This document shows positions 55,499 to 64,000 of a DNA stretch of 64,000 bases, piece by piece (the first letter of the stretch is position 1; the number at the start of each line of letters is the position of its first letter). Position numbers and translations under genes: made by a program. The DNA is from Mesorhizobium huakuii (GTDB lineage Bacteria; Pseudomonadota; Alphaproteobacteria; Rhizobiales; Rhizobiaceae), in assembly GCF_014189455.1 (NCBI RefSeq), contig NZ_CP050296.1, positions 2,166,001 to 2,230,000 of the forward strand, read 5' to 3'. The notes below the pieces were generated by a model that was not told the origin of the DNA, ran no database searches, and saw only the letters and a list, made by a program, of their open reading frames with translations.

Positions 55499-56534
55499 AT
55501 GCGCTCCAGGACTGCAGATAGAACGGAAGGCGCACGGAGCGACGAAGTCATCGCCCTGCATCCGGCAGAAAGTGGCATGCAGCTTGGCCGGGCTCTTCTC
55601 CACGCACTGCACAATGCCGGCATTTCCGTTCTCTATCAGGATCGCGAGATGAAAACCGTATGGGCTCGCAACGTGCGCGCGCCCTGGGCCTCGGACAATT
55701 CCGACGGCAATGGCATTCTACCGATGGCGCAGGCAGACCGCATCAGCGCCGCCAAGCGCGACGTGGTCGCGACCGGCAACCCAGAGCGGCTCGAGATCAG
55801 TGTTCCGGTCGAGAACGGCGTCCGCTGGTTTCAGATCTGGGTCGATGCCGACCGGGGTGACGCCGGTGACGTGCAAGGTGTCGTCACCACCATGGTCGAG
55901 ACGACCGAGCAGAAGCGGCGCGAACAGACACTGACAACGCTGCTGCGCGAGGTCAGCCACCGCTCGAAGAACCTCCTGGCGATCATCCAGAGCATCGCGA
56001 CCCAGACCGGTCGCTATTCCGATGGCATCGGCGACTTCCTGACGCGTTTTCGCGGCCGGCTGCAGTCGCTGGCCTCCTCCCAGGATCTGGTGACGTCCTC
56101 GAACTGGCGCGGTGCAGCCCTTCATGAACTGGTGACGAGCCAGGTCGGCCGCTACGGAACGAACACGTCGCACGGCCTTCGCTTCCGGGGCGCCAATCCC
56201 TATCTCAATCCCAATGCCGCCCTGCATATCGGCCTGGCGATGCATGAGCTCGCCGTCAACTCGGTCAGCTACGGCGCCCTGTCCCGGCCGGATGGATTCG
56301 TCGAAGTGACCGCCAATCTCAACACCGCCGCCACTGGCGAGGTCGCCCTGTCGCTGACATGGGCCGAGACCACAGGAGCCAATGGCGGCCGGGGGGAATC
56401 AAAAGCGTTTCGGCAGCGTCGCGCTGGAGCGGGTGGTGCCTACATCGCTCAGCGGAACCGCGAGCCTCGACATCGCGGACGGCCGCCTTGAATACCGCCT
56501 TGTCGTCCCGCACAGCAATTTCGAGACGCAGTGA
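55499..56534 (+). pseudogene. HWE-family histidine kinase (PAS-HWE), frameshifted at its C-terminus
   Basis: The main frame runs from 55499 through a PAS domain and the kinase core LREVSHRSKNLLAIIQSIAT (phosphoacceptor in SHRSKN), then the ATPase N-box MHELAVNSVSYGALS. At the GGGGGG run at 56391-56396 the frame is lost; with five G it continues as QKRFGSVALERVVP and ends SNFETQ at 56534, giving about 345 residues. No membrane helix. Downstream of phyR and carrying an EcfG promoter, it is probably the home kinase of the PhyR pathway. The shift may be a sequencing error. Confidence 0.83.
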
Positions 56535-56568
56535 GTGACTCTATCTCTTTGATTTAGAGGCGGATTCA

Positions 56569-56595
56569 GATTTCAGGTCGATCTGACCTGAAATC
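56569..56595. repeat. Perfect inverted repeat
   Basis: GATTTCAGGTC and GACCTGAAATC (11-bp arms) with the loop GATCT. It lies after the kinase, before a small membrane protein gene. With no T-run it may be an operator or a short dispersed palindrome. Confidence 0.55.
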
Positions 56596-56714
56596 ATCCG
56601 GCTCTGGCGGTAAGCAACGATCCTTAACCGGCTGTTCACCATAGGAGCGGATGCTGTTTTACCCAGATACGGCTGCAACCCACTGGGCTGCGGCACGGTG
56701 TGGGGAGGAAATGC

Positions 56715-56891
56715 TTGACGGTCACCGACATAAACAGACTGGAACAGGCCGCCCGTGTTTCGATGGGCGAATTTCAGGATCCCGAAGCATCCGCGGAACC
56801 GCTTTCCCTATCGCATCACGCATTGCTGTGGGGCATCGTCCTGGCGGCGGCCGCGACAATTCTCCTAATCGCCGTGTTCCAGCTGACCTGA
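56715..56891 (+). CDS. Small tail-anchored membrane protein, unknown
   Basis: 58 residues, read from the TTG at 56715 behind GGGGAGGAA; a GTG at 56700 would add five residues. A soluble N-terminus (VTDINRLEQAARVSMGEF) is followed by one C-terminal membrane helix (LLWGIVLAAAATILLIAVFQ). No family recognised. The strong ribosome-binding site is the main support. Confidence 0.55.
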   Translation: MTVTDINRLEQAARVSMGEFQDPEASAEPLSLSHHALLWGIVLAAAATILLIAVFQLT

Positions 56892-56974
56892 CCTAAATCC
56901 CCTGCCGGCAACATTGCCCGGCGTTCAACCGCTTGCAGCGCTGGCATTATTCGTGTGTCCACCCCGGTCGCTCA

Positions 56975-57000
56975 GGAACTTTCGGCCGATCTGGGCCGTT
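56975..57000 (+). promoter_or_regulatory. EcfG-type promoter with 17-base spacer
   Basis: GGAAC at 56975, 17 bases, CGTT at 56997-57000, 25 bp before the ATG at 57025. The longer spacer is tolerated in known EcfG promoters but makes the call weaker. Confidence 0.55.
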
Positions 57001-57024
57001 ATTGTGGCGAGAGGACACGTCGCC

Positions 57025-57351
57025 ATGGAACACATCGCTGCATTGTTGCTGGTCATCGGTTGCAGCAATTCGATGACCGAGTGCCACGAACTGCAGGTGC
57101 CGGTGAGCATTTTCGAAACCGCCGACGCATGCACCGCCGAGCGTCCCTTCGCCATGGGCGACGTGCAGGGACAGGCGCAGCATATTGTCGCCAAGTGTCT
57201 CGCTGTCGATCCCGCGCTCGAGGATGACTATGATCAGATCGTCTGGAATGTGCGTCCCGATGGCAGCCTCGAAGCTTCGCTTGCCATTTCCAGCCTGGTC
57301 ATGGCATCTAACGCAGTACGCCCAGAAAAAGACTATCTTAGCCAACAATAA
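57025..57351 (+). CDS. Hypothetical exported protein, likely EcfG-controlled
   Basis: 108 residues from the ATG at 57025, with GAGG upstream. A short hydrophobic start (MEHIAALLLVIGCSNSM) contains a cysteine at a lipobox-like spot, but the motif is not canonical. Cysteines at TECHEL, DACTAE and AKCLAV suggest disulfides in the periplasm. No family recognised. The EcfG-type element directly upstream is the clue to its regulation. Confidence 0.6.
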   Translation: MEHIAALLLVIGCSNSMTECHELQVPVSIFETADACTAERPFAMGDVQGQAQHIVAKCLAVDPALEDDYDQIVWNVRPDGSLEASLAISSLVMASNAVRPEKDYLSQQ

Positions 57352-57434
57352 ATTCGAGCAGCAAAGGCCGTCATTTCGTGCTAAATGGCTGTTGGAGCTT
57401 ACCAAAGTGTGGACACAAAGTGAGGAGTGACTCT

Positions 57435-57680
57435 ATGCGGAAGATGATTATTGCCATGGTTGCGGTGGCCGCTCTCAGCGGCTGCACCTCGACCGAGCAG
57501 GACGTCGTTGGCGGCGGCTTGATTGGCGCCGGTATCGGCGGTCTGGTCGGCGGCGGCAAGGGCGCGCTGATCGGTGCGGCTGTCGGTGCCGGTTCCGGCC
57601 TGCTGGTTCGCAAGCTGCAGAACGGCTATTGCCAGTATCGCGATCATCGCGGCCGGATTTACACGGCGCGCTGCAACTAA
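57435..57680 (+). CDS. Glycine-zipper outer-membrane lipoprotein
   Basis: 81 residues from the ATG at 57435, with GAGGAG upstream. Lipobox LSGC at residues 14-17, then a glycine zipper (GGGLIGAGIGGLVGGGKGAL, GAAVGAGSG) and a C-terminal YCQYRDHRGRIYTARC. Resembles small rhizobial surface lipoproteins of the 17-kDa antigen/OsmB kind, often induced by osmotic stress. A terminator follows. Confidence 0.8.
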   Translation: MRKMIIAMVAVAALSGCTSTEQDVVGGGLIGAGIGGLVGGGKGALIGAAVGAGSGLLVRKLQNGYCQYRDHRGRIYTARCN

Positions 57681-57702
57681 TCCGGCGATAGTCGAAACTT
57701 CG

Positions 57703-57735
57703 ATCCGGAGGCCGGCCCGCCGGCCTCCGGATTTT
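57703..57735. terminator. Strong Rho-independent terminator
   Basis: ATCCGGAGGCCGGC (57703-57716) and GCCGGCCTCCGGAT (57719-57732), a perfect 14-bp stem with a two-base spacer, ending in TTTT. It lies between the convergent lipoprotein and histidine kinase genes. Confidence 0.85.
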
Positions 57736-57778
57736 GTACGTATTGGCGTTCGATTGCCATCCGCCTGGCTGGTCGCCG

Positions 57779-59419
57779 TCAGCCAGTCAGTGGGATTCGT
57801 ATTTCCACCTTCAGACCATCGGCCTGAAAATCGCGCTTGATCGTGCCGCGCAGCTCGCGCGTGACATTGAGGTCGATCAGCTTGGTGCCGAATCCGGTCT
57901 CGGCCGGCGCCTCGACTTTCTTCTTTCCGGCCTCCCGCCAGTTCAGCGCCAGCGTCCGCTCGCGCCCACGCCCTTCCACCGACCAGTCCACCTTGAGCGC
58001 CCAGTCACTCCTGAGCGAATTGGCGGAATTGCCGGCTTCGCCGTATTTCAGCGCATTGGTTGCCAGCTCATGAAAGGTCAGGCCAAGCGCCTGCGTCGTG
58101 GTCTCGTCGAGCAGCACCTCCGGTCCTGACAGCAACCCCTCGGGCAGGTCCTTGCCGAACACCTGGCCAAGCTCGATGCGCAGCAGATCGGCGAGATCGG
58201 CCTTCTGCCAACGCGAGCGCGTCAGCATGTCCTGGGAGGCCGCCATTGCCTGCAGCCTGGCCGAGAAGGATGCCGAGAACTCGTTGACGTCAGTCGCCCG
58301 CGAAGCCGTCTGCCGCGCGATCGCCAGCACCCGGGTGATCGAATTCTTGATGCGATGCTTCATCTCCTGCAGCATCAGGTCTTTTTCGAGCAGGCTCTTT
58401 TCGGTCGTCTCGTGCAGGCGCGATGCCGCCTCATAGGCGCGCTCCTGATAGCGCGCCACCAGTGCGATGGCGCCCGCCGCCAGCAGGCCGAACAGCCCCA
58501 GCATCACCGGGATGGCGCGCGACGACGGCTGCGAGAAGGCGCTGGTCGGCCTGAACAGCACCGTCCACGGCCGGCCGGCCACCGTGATCTTGCGGGTGAC
58601 CAGCAGCCGGTCGCCAAAGGACGAAGCCGGCGGCGTCTCCGACCGGAACAACAGATTGTCGCTGTTCGCCGCGCCGTCATAGATCTCGGTGTTGACCGGC
58701 AGCAGCGGCGCGCGGCTGAGCGCGATCTGGAACAGGTCGCGGGCCCGGAAGGCTGCATAGAGAAAGCCCGCGGTCGAGGACCGCGATGCGTTGATGACCT
58801 CCGGCGCGGTTTCGACGTTGAGCCGCACGAAGACCAGGAAGCCGGGGAAGGTCTGCGTGGCACCCGTGCCCTGGCCCAGTTGCACCAGGCCGCTCGCGTG
58901 CTGCTGATCATCGGCCATTGCCTTCTCGATCGCCGCGCGCCGCACCGCTTCGCTGAACATGTCATAACCGATACTGGCCTGATTGGACGGATCCAGCGGT
59001 TCGAAGAGCATGATGGGCGCGCGCCAGGGCTGCGTCGTTTCCGGATAGACCGGATGGCTGACGCCAAAATCATGGAGGATGTCGCGTTCAACCGCCGCCT
59101 CGTCGCCCGTCTTGACGAGGCCGAGGAAGCCGATGCCGCGCAGGCCGGCGAAATTGTTGTCGACATCCAGCGCGTTGAAGAACGCCTTGAATTCGTTCTG
59201 GGAGATGTCGCCATTGCGGGCATCGAACAGCGCCTGTGTCGACCGCAGCAGCGACAAATGCAGGTCGATCCGGCTCTCGATCCGGTTGAGTGCATCGTCG
59301 GCCGCCGCTTCGAACTTGATGCGGGAGGCCTCCTGCGTCGCGAAATAGGCGAACCCCGCCATGGTCATGCTGATCAGCGCAACGGCGATGAACGCGACAA
59401 TCGGAAAAAGTTTCTTCAA
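57779..59419 (-). CDS. Membrane-bound CHASE-domain HWE histidine kinase
   Basis: 546 residues, intact. The N-terminal helix (about 5-27) and a second one near residues 300-325 (IPVMLGLFGLLAAGAIALVA) enclose a periplasmic CHASE domain (GLRGIGFLGLVKTG, HPVYPETTQPWRAPIMLFEP), which senses small ligands. The cytoplasmic part carries LQEMKHRIKNSITRVLAIAR (phosphoacceptor histidine in KHRIKN) and an ATPase with FHELATNALKYGEAG. It is the only kinase of the three with a membrane sensor. No EcfG promoter was found upstream, so it may be the constitutive input to PhyR. Confidence 0.88.
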   Translation of the reverse strand: MKKLFPIVAFIAVALISMTMAGFAYFATQEASRIKFEAAADDALNRIESRIDLHLSLLRSTQALFDARNGDISQNEFKAFFNALDVDNNFAGLRGIGFLGLVKTGDEAAVERDILHDFGVSHPVYPETTQPWRAPIMLFEPLDPSNQASIGYDMFSEAVRRAAIEKAMADDQQHASGLVQLGQGTGATQTFPGFLVFVRLNVETAPEVINASRSSTAGFLYAAFRARDLFQIALSRAPLLPVNTEIYDGAANSDNLLFRSETPPASSFGDRLLVTRKITVAGRPWTVLFRPTSAFSQPSSRAIPVMLGLFGLLAAGAIALVARYQERAYEAASRLHETTEKSLLEKDLMLQEMKHRIKNSITRVLAIARQTASRATDVNEFSASFSARLQAMAASQDMLTRSRWQKADLADLLRIELGQVFGKDLPEGLLSGPEVLLDETTTQALGLTFHELATNALKYGEAGNSANSLRSDWALKVDWSVEGRGRERTLALNWREAGKKKVEAPAETGFGTKLIDLNVTRELRGTIKRDFQADGLKVEIRIPLTG

Positions 59420-59569
59420 CGGATGATGTGGTCCATGGGCAATACCGGACCTTTATGGGCAAGTCGCCGGGCCAACACAATGGCAAGGCCAAGCCATCGC
59501 GGTCACTGGCATATCACGTGAGCGGCAACGGGCGATGCCAATCAAGCCCATACCGGGCCGCCGACAGCC

Positions 59570-60394
59570 TCAGGCGGCGATCTTCAGCGCGCCCGGCCCG
59601 GGAATGGCGCCCGGAGGACATTTGCCCAGGATGATCATGCCGAGCACCTCGTCCTGGGTGACATCGGTGGTGCGCGCGGTGCCGACGACCTGGCCGTTCT
59701 TCATGACGCAGACCCGGTCGGCCAGTTCGAACACATCGTGAATGTCGTGGCTGATCAGGAAGATGCCGATGCCATCGGATTTGAGCTGCTTGACCAGTTC
59801 GCCGACCTGCGCCGTCTCCTGCGGACCAAGGGCGGCCGTCGGCTCGTCCATGATCAGGATGCGGGCGTTGAACAGGATCGCGCGCGCAATCGCCACCGAT
59901 TGCCGCTGTCCGCCCGACAGCTTGATCACCGGCTCCTTGAAGCGCTGGAAGCGCGGATTGAGCCGGCCCATCACCTTGCGCGCCTCGGCCTCCATGGCAA
60001 CGTCGTCGAGCGTGCCCCAGCCGGTCATCAGCTCGCGCCCGAGGAACAGATTGGCGGCGGCGTCGACATTGTCGGCCAGCGCGAGTGTCTGGTAGATCGT
60101 CTCGATGCCGTATTTCTTGGCATCGCGCGGATTGGCGATCGAAGCCTCCTCGCCATTGACGAAGATCTGGCCGGCATCGCGCTTGTAGGCGCCGGAGAGG
60201 ATCTTGATCAACGTCGATTTGCCGGCGCCGTTATGGCCGAGCAGCGCCACGACCTCGCCGGGGAAAAGATCGATCGAGGCATCGTCGACGGCGCGGATGC
60301 CGCCAAAGGCGATCGAGATGTTGCGCATGTCGATCAGCGGCGTGCCAGAGGGGGCAGTTGTGGGGGAAGTTGCGGGAGCGGTTTTGTCGGCCAT
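59570..60394 (-). CDS. xylG: Xylose/pentose ABC transporter ATP-binding protein, single ABC domain
   Basis: 274 residues. Walker [10 protein letters not shown], signature [15 protein letters not shown], Walker B ILIMDEP and switch ISHDIHDVF are intact. E. coli XylG has two ABC domains (about 510 residues); this has one, as in rhizobial FrcA-type transporters, so it works as a homodimer. A Thr/Pro/Ala-rich lead precedes the domain. Last gene of the xylFHG-like operon. Confidence 0.87.
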   Translation of the reverse strand: MADKTAPATSPTTAPSGTPLIDMRNISIAFGGIRAVDDASIDLFPGEVVALLGHNGAGKSTLIKILSGAYKRDAGQIFVNGEEASIANPRDAKKYGIETIYQTLALADNVDAAANLFLGRELMTGWGTLDDVAMEAEARKVMGRLNPRFQRFKEPVIKLSGGQRQSVAIARAILFNARILIMDEPTAALGPQETAQVGELVKQLKSDGIGIFLISHDIHDVFELADRVCVMKNGQVVGTARTTDVTQDEVLGMIILGKCPPGAIPGPGALKIAA

Positions 60395-60407
60395 GATCGT
60401 TTCTCCC

Positions 60408-61739
60408 CTAAACCCGCTTGCGATAGACGGTGTCGAGCCACACCGCGATGACCAGCACGGCGCCGACGACGATGCTCTGCAGCGGCGAGTCGATGCCGAG
60501 CAGCACCATGCCCGACTGCAATGACTGCATCAGAAGCGCGCCCAGCATGGCGCCCATCACCGTGCCGGCGCCGCCGGCGAGCGACGTGCCGCCGATGACA
60601 GCGGCGGCGATGACCAGAAGTTCATCCAACGTGCCAAGCGCATTGGTCGACGCGTTGAGCCGCGCCGACGAGATCGCCGCGCTGATCGCGGCCAGCACGC
60701 CCATGATCATGAACACCTTCATGGTCACCCAGCGTGTGTTGATACCGGCGAGTTCGGCCGCCTCCGGATTGCCGCCGATGGCAAAGACATAGCGGCCGAA
60801 ACGCGTGCGCTTGGTGATGAAGGTCATGATGATGCCCACTGCCACCGCCATCAGCACCGGTATGGCAATGCCATGCGCGATGAACAGCCCGCCCTCGGGA
60901 ACGGTAATGCCGTTCTGCTGGGCGTACTGGCGCACGATGCCGATCGGCCATGGATAGGAATTGGCGATCCAGACGGCGCCAAGGATAGCGGCGCAAGCAA
61001 CCACGCCAAGCAAGGTCTCGGCCCAAACGGGGCGCAGCGGAAAGTGGAACCGCTTGCGCTGCGACCTGCCGTTGAGCAGCATGAAGGCGACCGCCACGCA
61101 AGCGACGACACCGACGATCCAGCTGGCGGTGGCGCCGATCGAGCCGCGTGGTCCGCCGCCCATCAGCTGGAAGGTTGTGTCGAGCGGCGCGACCGTGCGC
61201 CCGCTGGTGATCAGCCATGCCATGCCGCGCCAGACCAGCAGGCCGCCCAGCGTCACGATGAAGGCCGGAACCTCCATATAGGCGATGATGAAGCCCTGGA
61301 ATGCGCCGATCAGGAGACCAAGCACCACGCCGGCCGCCAGCGCGATGATCCAGAGCCAGGGGTTTCCAAGCTGGAAACCGACGACGCGAATGAGGAACTC
61401 GGCCTGCGCCACGCCCATGATCATGCCGATCACGCCTTCGACGGATCCGACCGAGAGGTCGATGTTGCGCATGACGATGACCAGCACCATGCCGGTCGCC
61501 ATGATCGCGACCGAAGAGGTCTGCACCGACAGGTTCCACAGATTGCGTGGCGTCAGGAAAAGTCCACCCGACAGGATATGGATGCCGACCCAGATGACCA
61601 GCAGCGCACCGACCATGCCGAGCATGCGCGTGTCGAGTTCGGTAGCCTTGAGAAACCTTCCAACGGCGCTGAGTTCGGATGCACGCGCTTTGTCCGCCGC
61701 CGTGCTGCCGACCGGTTGATTAGAGGTCGTGTCGGTCAT
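60408..61739 (-). CDS. xylH: Xylose/pentose ABC transporter permease (XylH-like)
   Basis: 443 residues from the ATG at 61739, preceded by GGGAGGATAGC; the upstream extension is not needed. Ten or more membrane helices, with the BPD_transp_2 pattern ([20 protein letters not shown] and [20 protein letters not shown]). The length and the long central loop match XylH rather than the shorter RbsC. It forms the channel of the importer. Confidence 0.88.
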   Translation of the reverse strand: MTDTTSNQPVGSTAADKARASELSAVGRFLKATELDTRMLGMVGALLVIWVGIHILSGGLFLTPRNLWNLSVQTSSVAIMATGMVLVIVMRNIDLSVGSVEGVIGMIMGVAQAEFLIRVVGFQLGNPWLWIIALAAGVVLGLLIGAFQGFIIAYMEVPAFIVTLGGLLVWRGMAWLITSGRTVAPLDTTFQLMGGGPRGSIGATASWIVGVVACVAVAFMLLNGRSQRKRFHFPLRPVWAETLLGVVACAAILGAVWIANSYPWPIGIVRQYAQQNGITVPEGGLFIAHGIAIPVLMAVAVGIIMTFITKRTRFGRYVFAIGGNPEAAELAGINTRWVTMKVFMIMGVLAAISAAISSARLNASTNALGTLDELLVIAAAVIGGTSLAGGAGTVMGAMLGALLMQSLQSGMVLLGIDSPLQSIVVGAVLVIAVWLDTVYRKRV

Positions 61740-61834
61740 GCTATCCTCCCACCGGTTTACCGTCTGGCGCGGATGCCGGAACATGGATGCTATTTGCTTT
61801 CCGCAGTCACTTGAAGCGGGAAGCCCCTGGAGAA

Positions 61835-61860
61835 ACGCCGCGGCTTTTGGGCCGCGGCGT
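61835..61860 (-). terminator. Intercistronic hairpin between xylF and xylH
   Basis: ACGCCGCGGC and GCCGCGGCGT, a perfect 10-bp stem with a six-base loop, followed on the minus strand by TTTCT. It lies just after the binding-protein gene, so only part of the transcription should pass into the permease gene. Confidence 0.7.
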
Positions 61861-61884
61861 CGATATCGAACCGTATTGCGCCGT

Positions 61885-62925
61885 TTAGTTGCAGGCCGCG
61901 ACGCTGCCGGCAGCGACGCCCGCGCAGACTTCGTCCTTCTTGATCCAGCCGGCGTCGATGACGACGTTGAGATTGTCCTTGGTGATGGCGACCGGGGTCA
62001 GGAACAGCGACTTGACGGTGTTGCCGCCAGGCGTCGTGAAGTCCTTGACGCCGGCGATGTCGGTCATCTTCTTGCCGTCGGCCAGCTGCGAGGCAATCTC
62101 GGCGGCGTTCTTGCCGAGTTCGCGCGCGTCCTTCCAAACCGACACGGTCTGGGTGCCGAGCGCGATGCGGTTGAGCGCGGCATGGTCGCCGTCCTGGCCC
62201 GACACCGGCACGGTGCCGGCGAGACCTTGCGCCGTCAGCGCCGCGACGACGCCGCCGGCGGTGCCGTCATTGGCCGCGACGACCGCATCGACCTTGTTGT
62301 CGTTGGCGGTCAGGAACTGTTCCATGTTCTTCTGGGCGTTGGCGGGCAGCCAGCCATCCGTATAGGCCTCACCGACATTCTTGATCTTGCCGCTGTCGAT
62401 GGCCGCCTTGAGCACTTCCATCGAGCCCGAGAACAGGAAGTCGGCATTCGGATCGGCGCCCGAGCCCTTGATAAAGACATAATTGCCTTCCGGCTTGGCC
62501 TTGAACACCGCAGCGGCCTGCAAGCGGCCGACTTCCTTGTTGTCGAAGGTCAGGTAGAAGACGTCCTTGTTCTCGATCAGGCGGTCATAGCCGACGACCG
62601 GAATGCCTTCGTCCAACGCCTTCTGCACGGCCGGGCCGATGGCCGAGGCGTCCTGCGCCAGGATGATCAACGAATTGGCGCCCTGCGAGATGAGGCTCTC
62701 GACATCGGTAAGCTGCTTGCCGGGATTGGACTGTGCGTCGGCGGAAATGTACTTGTCGCCGGCGGCCTCGATGGCCTTCTTCATGGCGGCTTCGTCAGTC
62801 TTCCAGCGCTCTTCCTGGAAGTTGGACCACGAAACGCCGATGACCTTGTCCTTCGCCTGCGCGACCGACGCAAGCGTCAGCGACATGGCGACACCCGCCA
62901 GGATGGCGGCTGTGAATCTCTTCAT
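61885..62925 (-). CDS. xylF: D-xylose-type ABC substrate-binding protein (XylF-like)
   Basis: 346 residues with a signal peptide ([20 protein letters not shown], cleavage after AQA). The periplasmic receptor fold has the XylF-type [20 protein letters not shown] and [27 protein letters not shown] precedes the ATG. It binds xylose or a related sugar and delivers it to XylH/XylG. It is the first gene of the leftward operon, which probably answers to the ROK regulator on the right. Confidence 0.9.
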   Translation of the reverse strand: MKRFTAAILAGVAMSLTLASVAQAKDKVIGVSWSNFQEERWKTDEAAMKKAIEAAGDKYISADAQSNPGKQLTDVESLISQGANSLIILAQDASAIGPAVQKALDEGIPVVGYDRLIENKDVFYLTFDNKEVGRLQAAAVFKAKPEGNYVFIKGSGADPNADFLFSGSMEVLKAAIDSGKIKNVGEAYTDGWLPANAQKNMEQFLTANDNKVDAVVAANDGTAGGVVAALTAQGLAGTVPVSGQDGDHAALNRIALGTQTVSVWKDARELGKNAAEIASQLADGKKMTDIAGVKDFTTPGGNTVKSLFLTPVAITKDNLNVVIDAGWIKKDEVCAGVAAGSVAACN

Positions 62926-62991
62926 GATATTCCTCCCTGCGCCGCGTATGGCGCGACCAAACTGGCCCTAAGGCCGGCACAGAGGCTCTAT

Positions 62992-63010
62992 TTTTTCGAG
63001 CCTCGAAAAA
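62992..63010. promoter_or_regulatory. Palindromic operator 1 of the xylose ROK regulator
   Basis: TTTTTCGAG-C-CTCGAAAAA, a perfect 9-bp inverted repeat around one base, 67 bp upstream of xylF. A second near copy lies at 63074. Confidence 0.72.
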
Positions 63011-63073
63011 CACTGGTCCAACACCGGAACGCTGTCAACAACGATTCTGATGGATTTTGATGTCCCTGCGAAT

Positions 63074-63092
63074 TTTTTCGAGCCTCGGAATA
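63074..63092. promoter_or_regulatory. Palindromic operator 2 of the xylose ROK regulator
   Basis: TTTTTCGAG-C-CTCGGAATA: the left half and centre are the same as at 62992, the right half is imperfect. It lies 82 bp from copy 1, about eight helix turns, which would allow looping. Confidence 0.65.
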
Positions 63093-63193
63093 AATAAATG
63101 ACAGGACGGGCCGCTTCTGCCAGTATTTGACCGTGTCGCACGCGGCGTTTGAGGGGCCGGAGGAACCGCGGCGACCGGGAGGATGTGGAAAAC

Positions 63194-64000
63194 ATGTCGG
63201 TCGGAATCCGTCACGACGATCTGCGCCGGCGCAACCGCGCCATGGTGATTGCGGCCGTGCGCCGGGCCGGCCGGCCCTCGCGCACCGAGATCGCCGCGAC
63301 CACCGGCCTCAGCCATTCGACCATATCGGCGATTTCCTCCGATCTGATCGGTGAAGGCATCCTGGCCGAAGGCAAGCCGAGCGAGGCCGGCTCGCTGAAG
63401 CGCGGCAGGCCGCAGGTCGGCCTCGGCCTCAACCCGGAGGCCGCGGCCGTCATGACCGTGGTGCTGTCGCTGAATTTCCTGTCCGTCGCCGTCATCGACT
63501 ATGCCGGCCAGGTGATATCGGAGGAACAGCGCCGGCTGGACACGCTGACCATGTCGCGCGAGGCGCTGATCGGCGAATGCGTCGCCATCGTGCGGCGGCG
63601 CCTCGAGGATCCCGATATCGACGTGCGCAGCGTCGCCCGCATCGCACTGGCAATCCAGGGCATCACAGACACCGAGGCCCGGGCGATGCTGTGGTCGCCG
63701 ATCACGCCACAGACCGACATCGCCTTCGCCGATATACTCGAAGCCGAGTTCGGCATCCCCGCCACCATGGAAAACGACTGCAACATGATGGCGGTGGCGC
63801 TGCGCTGGCGCGATCCCGAGCGTTACCGCGACGACTTCATCGCCATCCTGCTTTCGCACGGCATCGGCATGGGGCTGGTGTTGAAGGGCGAGCTGTTCAC
63901 CGGCACCCATTCCTCGGGCGGCGAGTTCGGCCACATGATCCATCGGCCAGGCGGCGCGCTCTGCCGCTGCGGGCGGCGCGGCTGCGTCGAGGCCTATGCC
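63194..64000 (+). CDS. ROK-family regulator XylR-like (3' end outside the window)
   Basis: At least 269 residues from the ATG at 63194 (a GTG at 63185 is also in frame), cut by the right edge. The N-terminal winged HTH (SRTEIAATTGLSHSTISAIS) and ROK domain with HSSGGEFGHMIH and zinc ligands in CRCGRRGCVEAYA are present, so unlike the ROK protein at 1460 it keeps the zinc cluster. It is divergent from xylFHG with two matching palindromes between; it is expected to repress the operon until xylose binds. Confidence 0.88.
   Translation, partial: MSVGIRHDDLRRRNRAMVIAAVRRAGRPSRTEIAATTGLSHSTISAISSDLIGEGILAEGKPSEAGSLKRGRPQVGLGLNPEAAAVMTVVLSLNFLSVAVIDYAGQVISEEQRRLDTLTMSREALIGECVAIVRRRLEDPDIDVRSVARIALAIQGITDTEARAMLWSPITPQTDIAFADILEAEFGIPATMENDCNMMAVALRWRDPERYRDDFIAILLSHGIGMGLVLKGELFTGTHSSGGEFGHMIHRPGGALCRCGRRGCVEAYA

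Noticed and set aside
59570..60394. Truncated XylG because only one ABC domain is present
   Set aside because: All ATPase motifs are complete and single-domain ATPases are normal for FrcA-type rhizobial transporters.

Overview
The window is GC-rich alphaproteobacterial chromosome, almost certainly from the Rhizobiales and most like Mesorhizobium. The pointers are a complete PhyR/NepR/EcfG general stress response locus, many ABC uptake systems, ROK, TetR and Lrp regulators, and dispersed palindromic intergenic repeats of a kind I associate with Mesorhizobium. I saw no rRNA, tRNA, CRISPR array, insertion sequence or prophage.

Layout. At 1-1352 is the cut-off end of a PiT phosphate transporter. 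At 1460-8966 a ROK repressor faces a CUT1 sugar ABC operon that also encodes a SIS-domain isomerase/deglycase and a PfkB kinase; this gene set resembles Amadori-compound (frl-type) operons. At 9014-13780 are an amino-acid binding protein, a 1018-residue fusion of small-molecule kinase, M23 peptidase and class III aminotransferase, and a divergent Lrp regulator. At 13813-18930 a TetR repressor faces an RND efflux adaptor and pump. At 19126-24757 are an L,D-transpeptidase, small proteins, a degenerate response regulator, a normal response regulator, and a soluble hybrid histidine kinase.

At 25255-42389 lies an amine catabolic cluster: Rieske oxygenase, omega-aminotransferase, PotFGHI-like ABC transporter with two tandem binding proteins, flavin amine oxidase, TetR repressor, methyltransferase, two phytoene-desaturase-like FAD enzymes, a GcvT-like enzyme, an 81-residue orphan and an M19 dipeptidase. 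A shared 16-bp palindrome (TTGAAYR-N4-RTTCAR type) sits before three of its transcription units and probably marks the operators of the cluster's TetR protein. At 42534-46186 are a three-gene quinone-detoxification-like operon and a phosphonate-monoester-hydrolase-like sulfatase.

At 46257-59419 is a general stress response island: PRC-barrel protein, lipid kinase, DUF883 and DUF1328 proteins, Crp/Fnr regulator, FAT-GUY-like response regulator, ecfG, nepR, phyR, three HWE-type histidine kinases and several tiny membrane proteins. By eye I find ten promoters GGAAC-N16/17-CGTT in this stretch, nearly all 25-95 bp before a start codon, so most of the island looks EcfG-controlled. At 59570-64000 is a xylFHG-like operon with a divergent ROK regulator and two matching operators.

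Six genes carry seven single-base frameshifts, mostly in short homopolymers. This looks more like uncorrected sequencing error than gene decay, and should be resolved before calling any of them dead.
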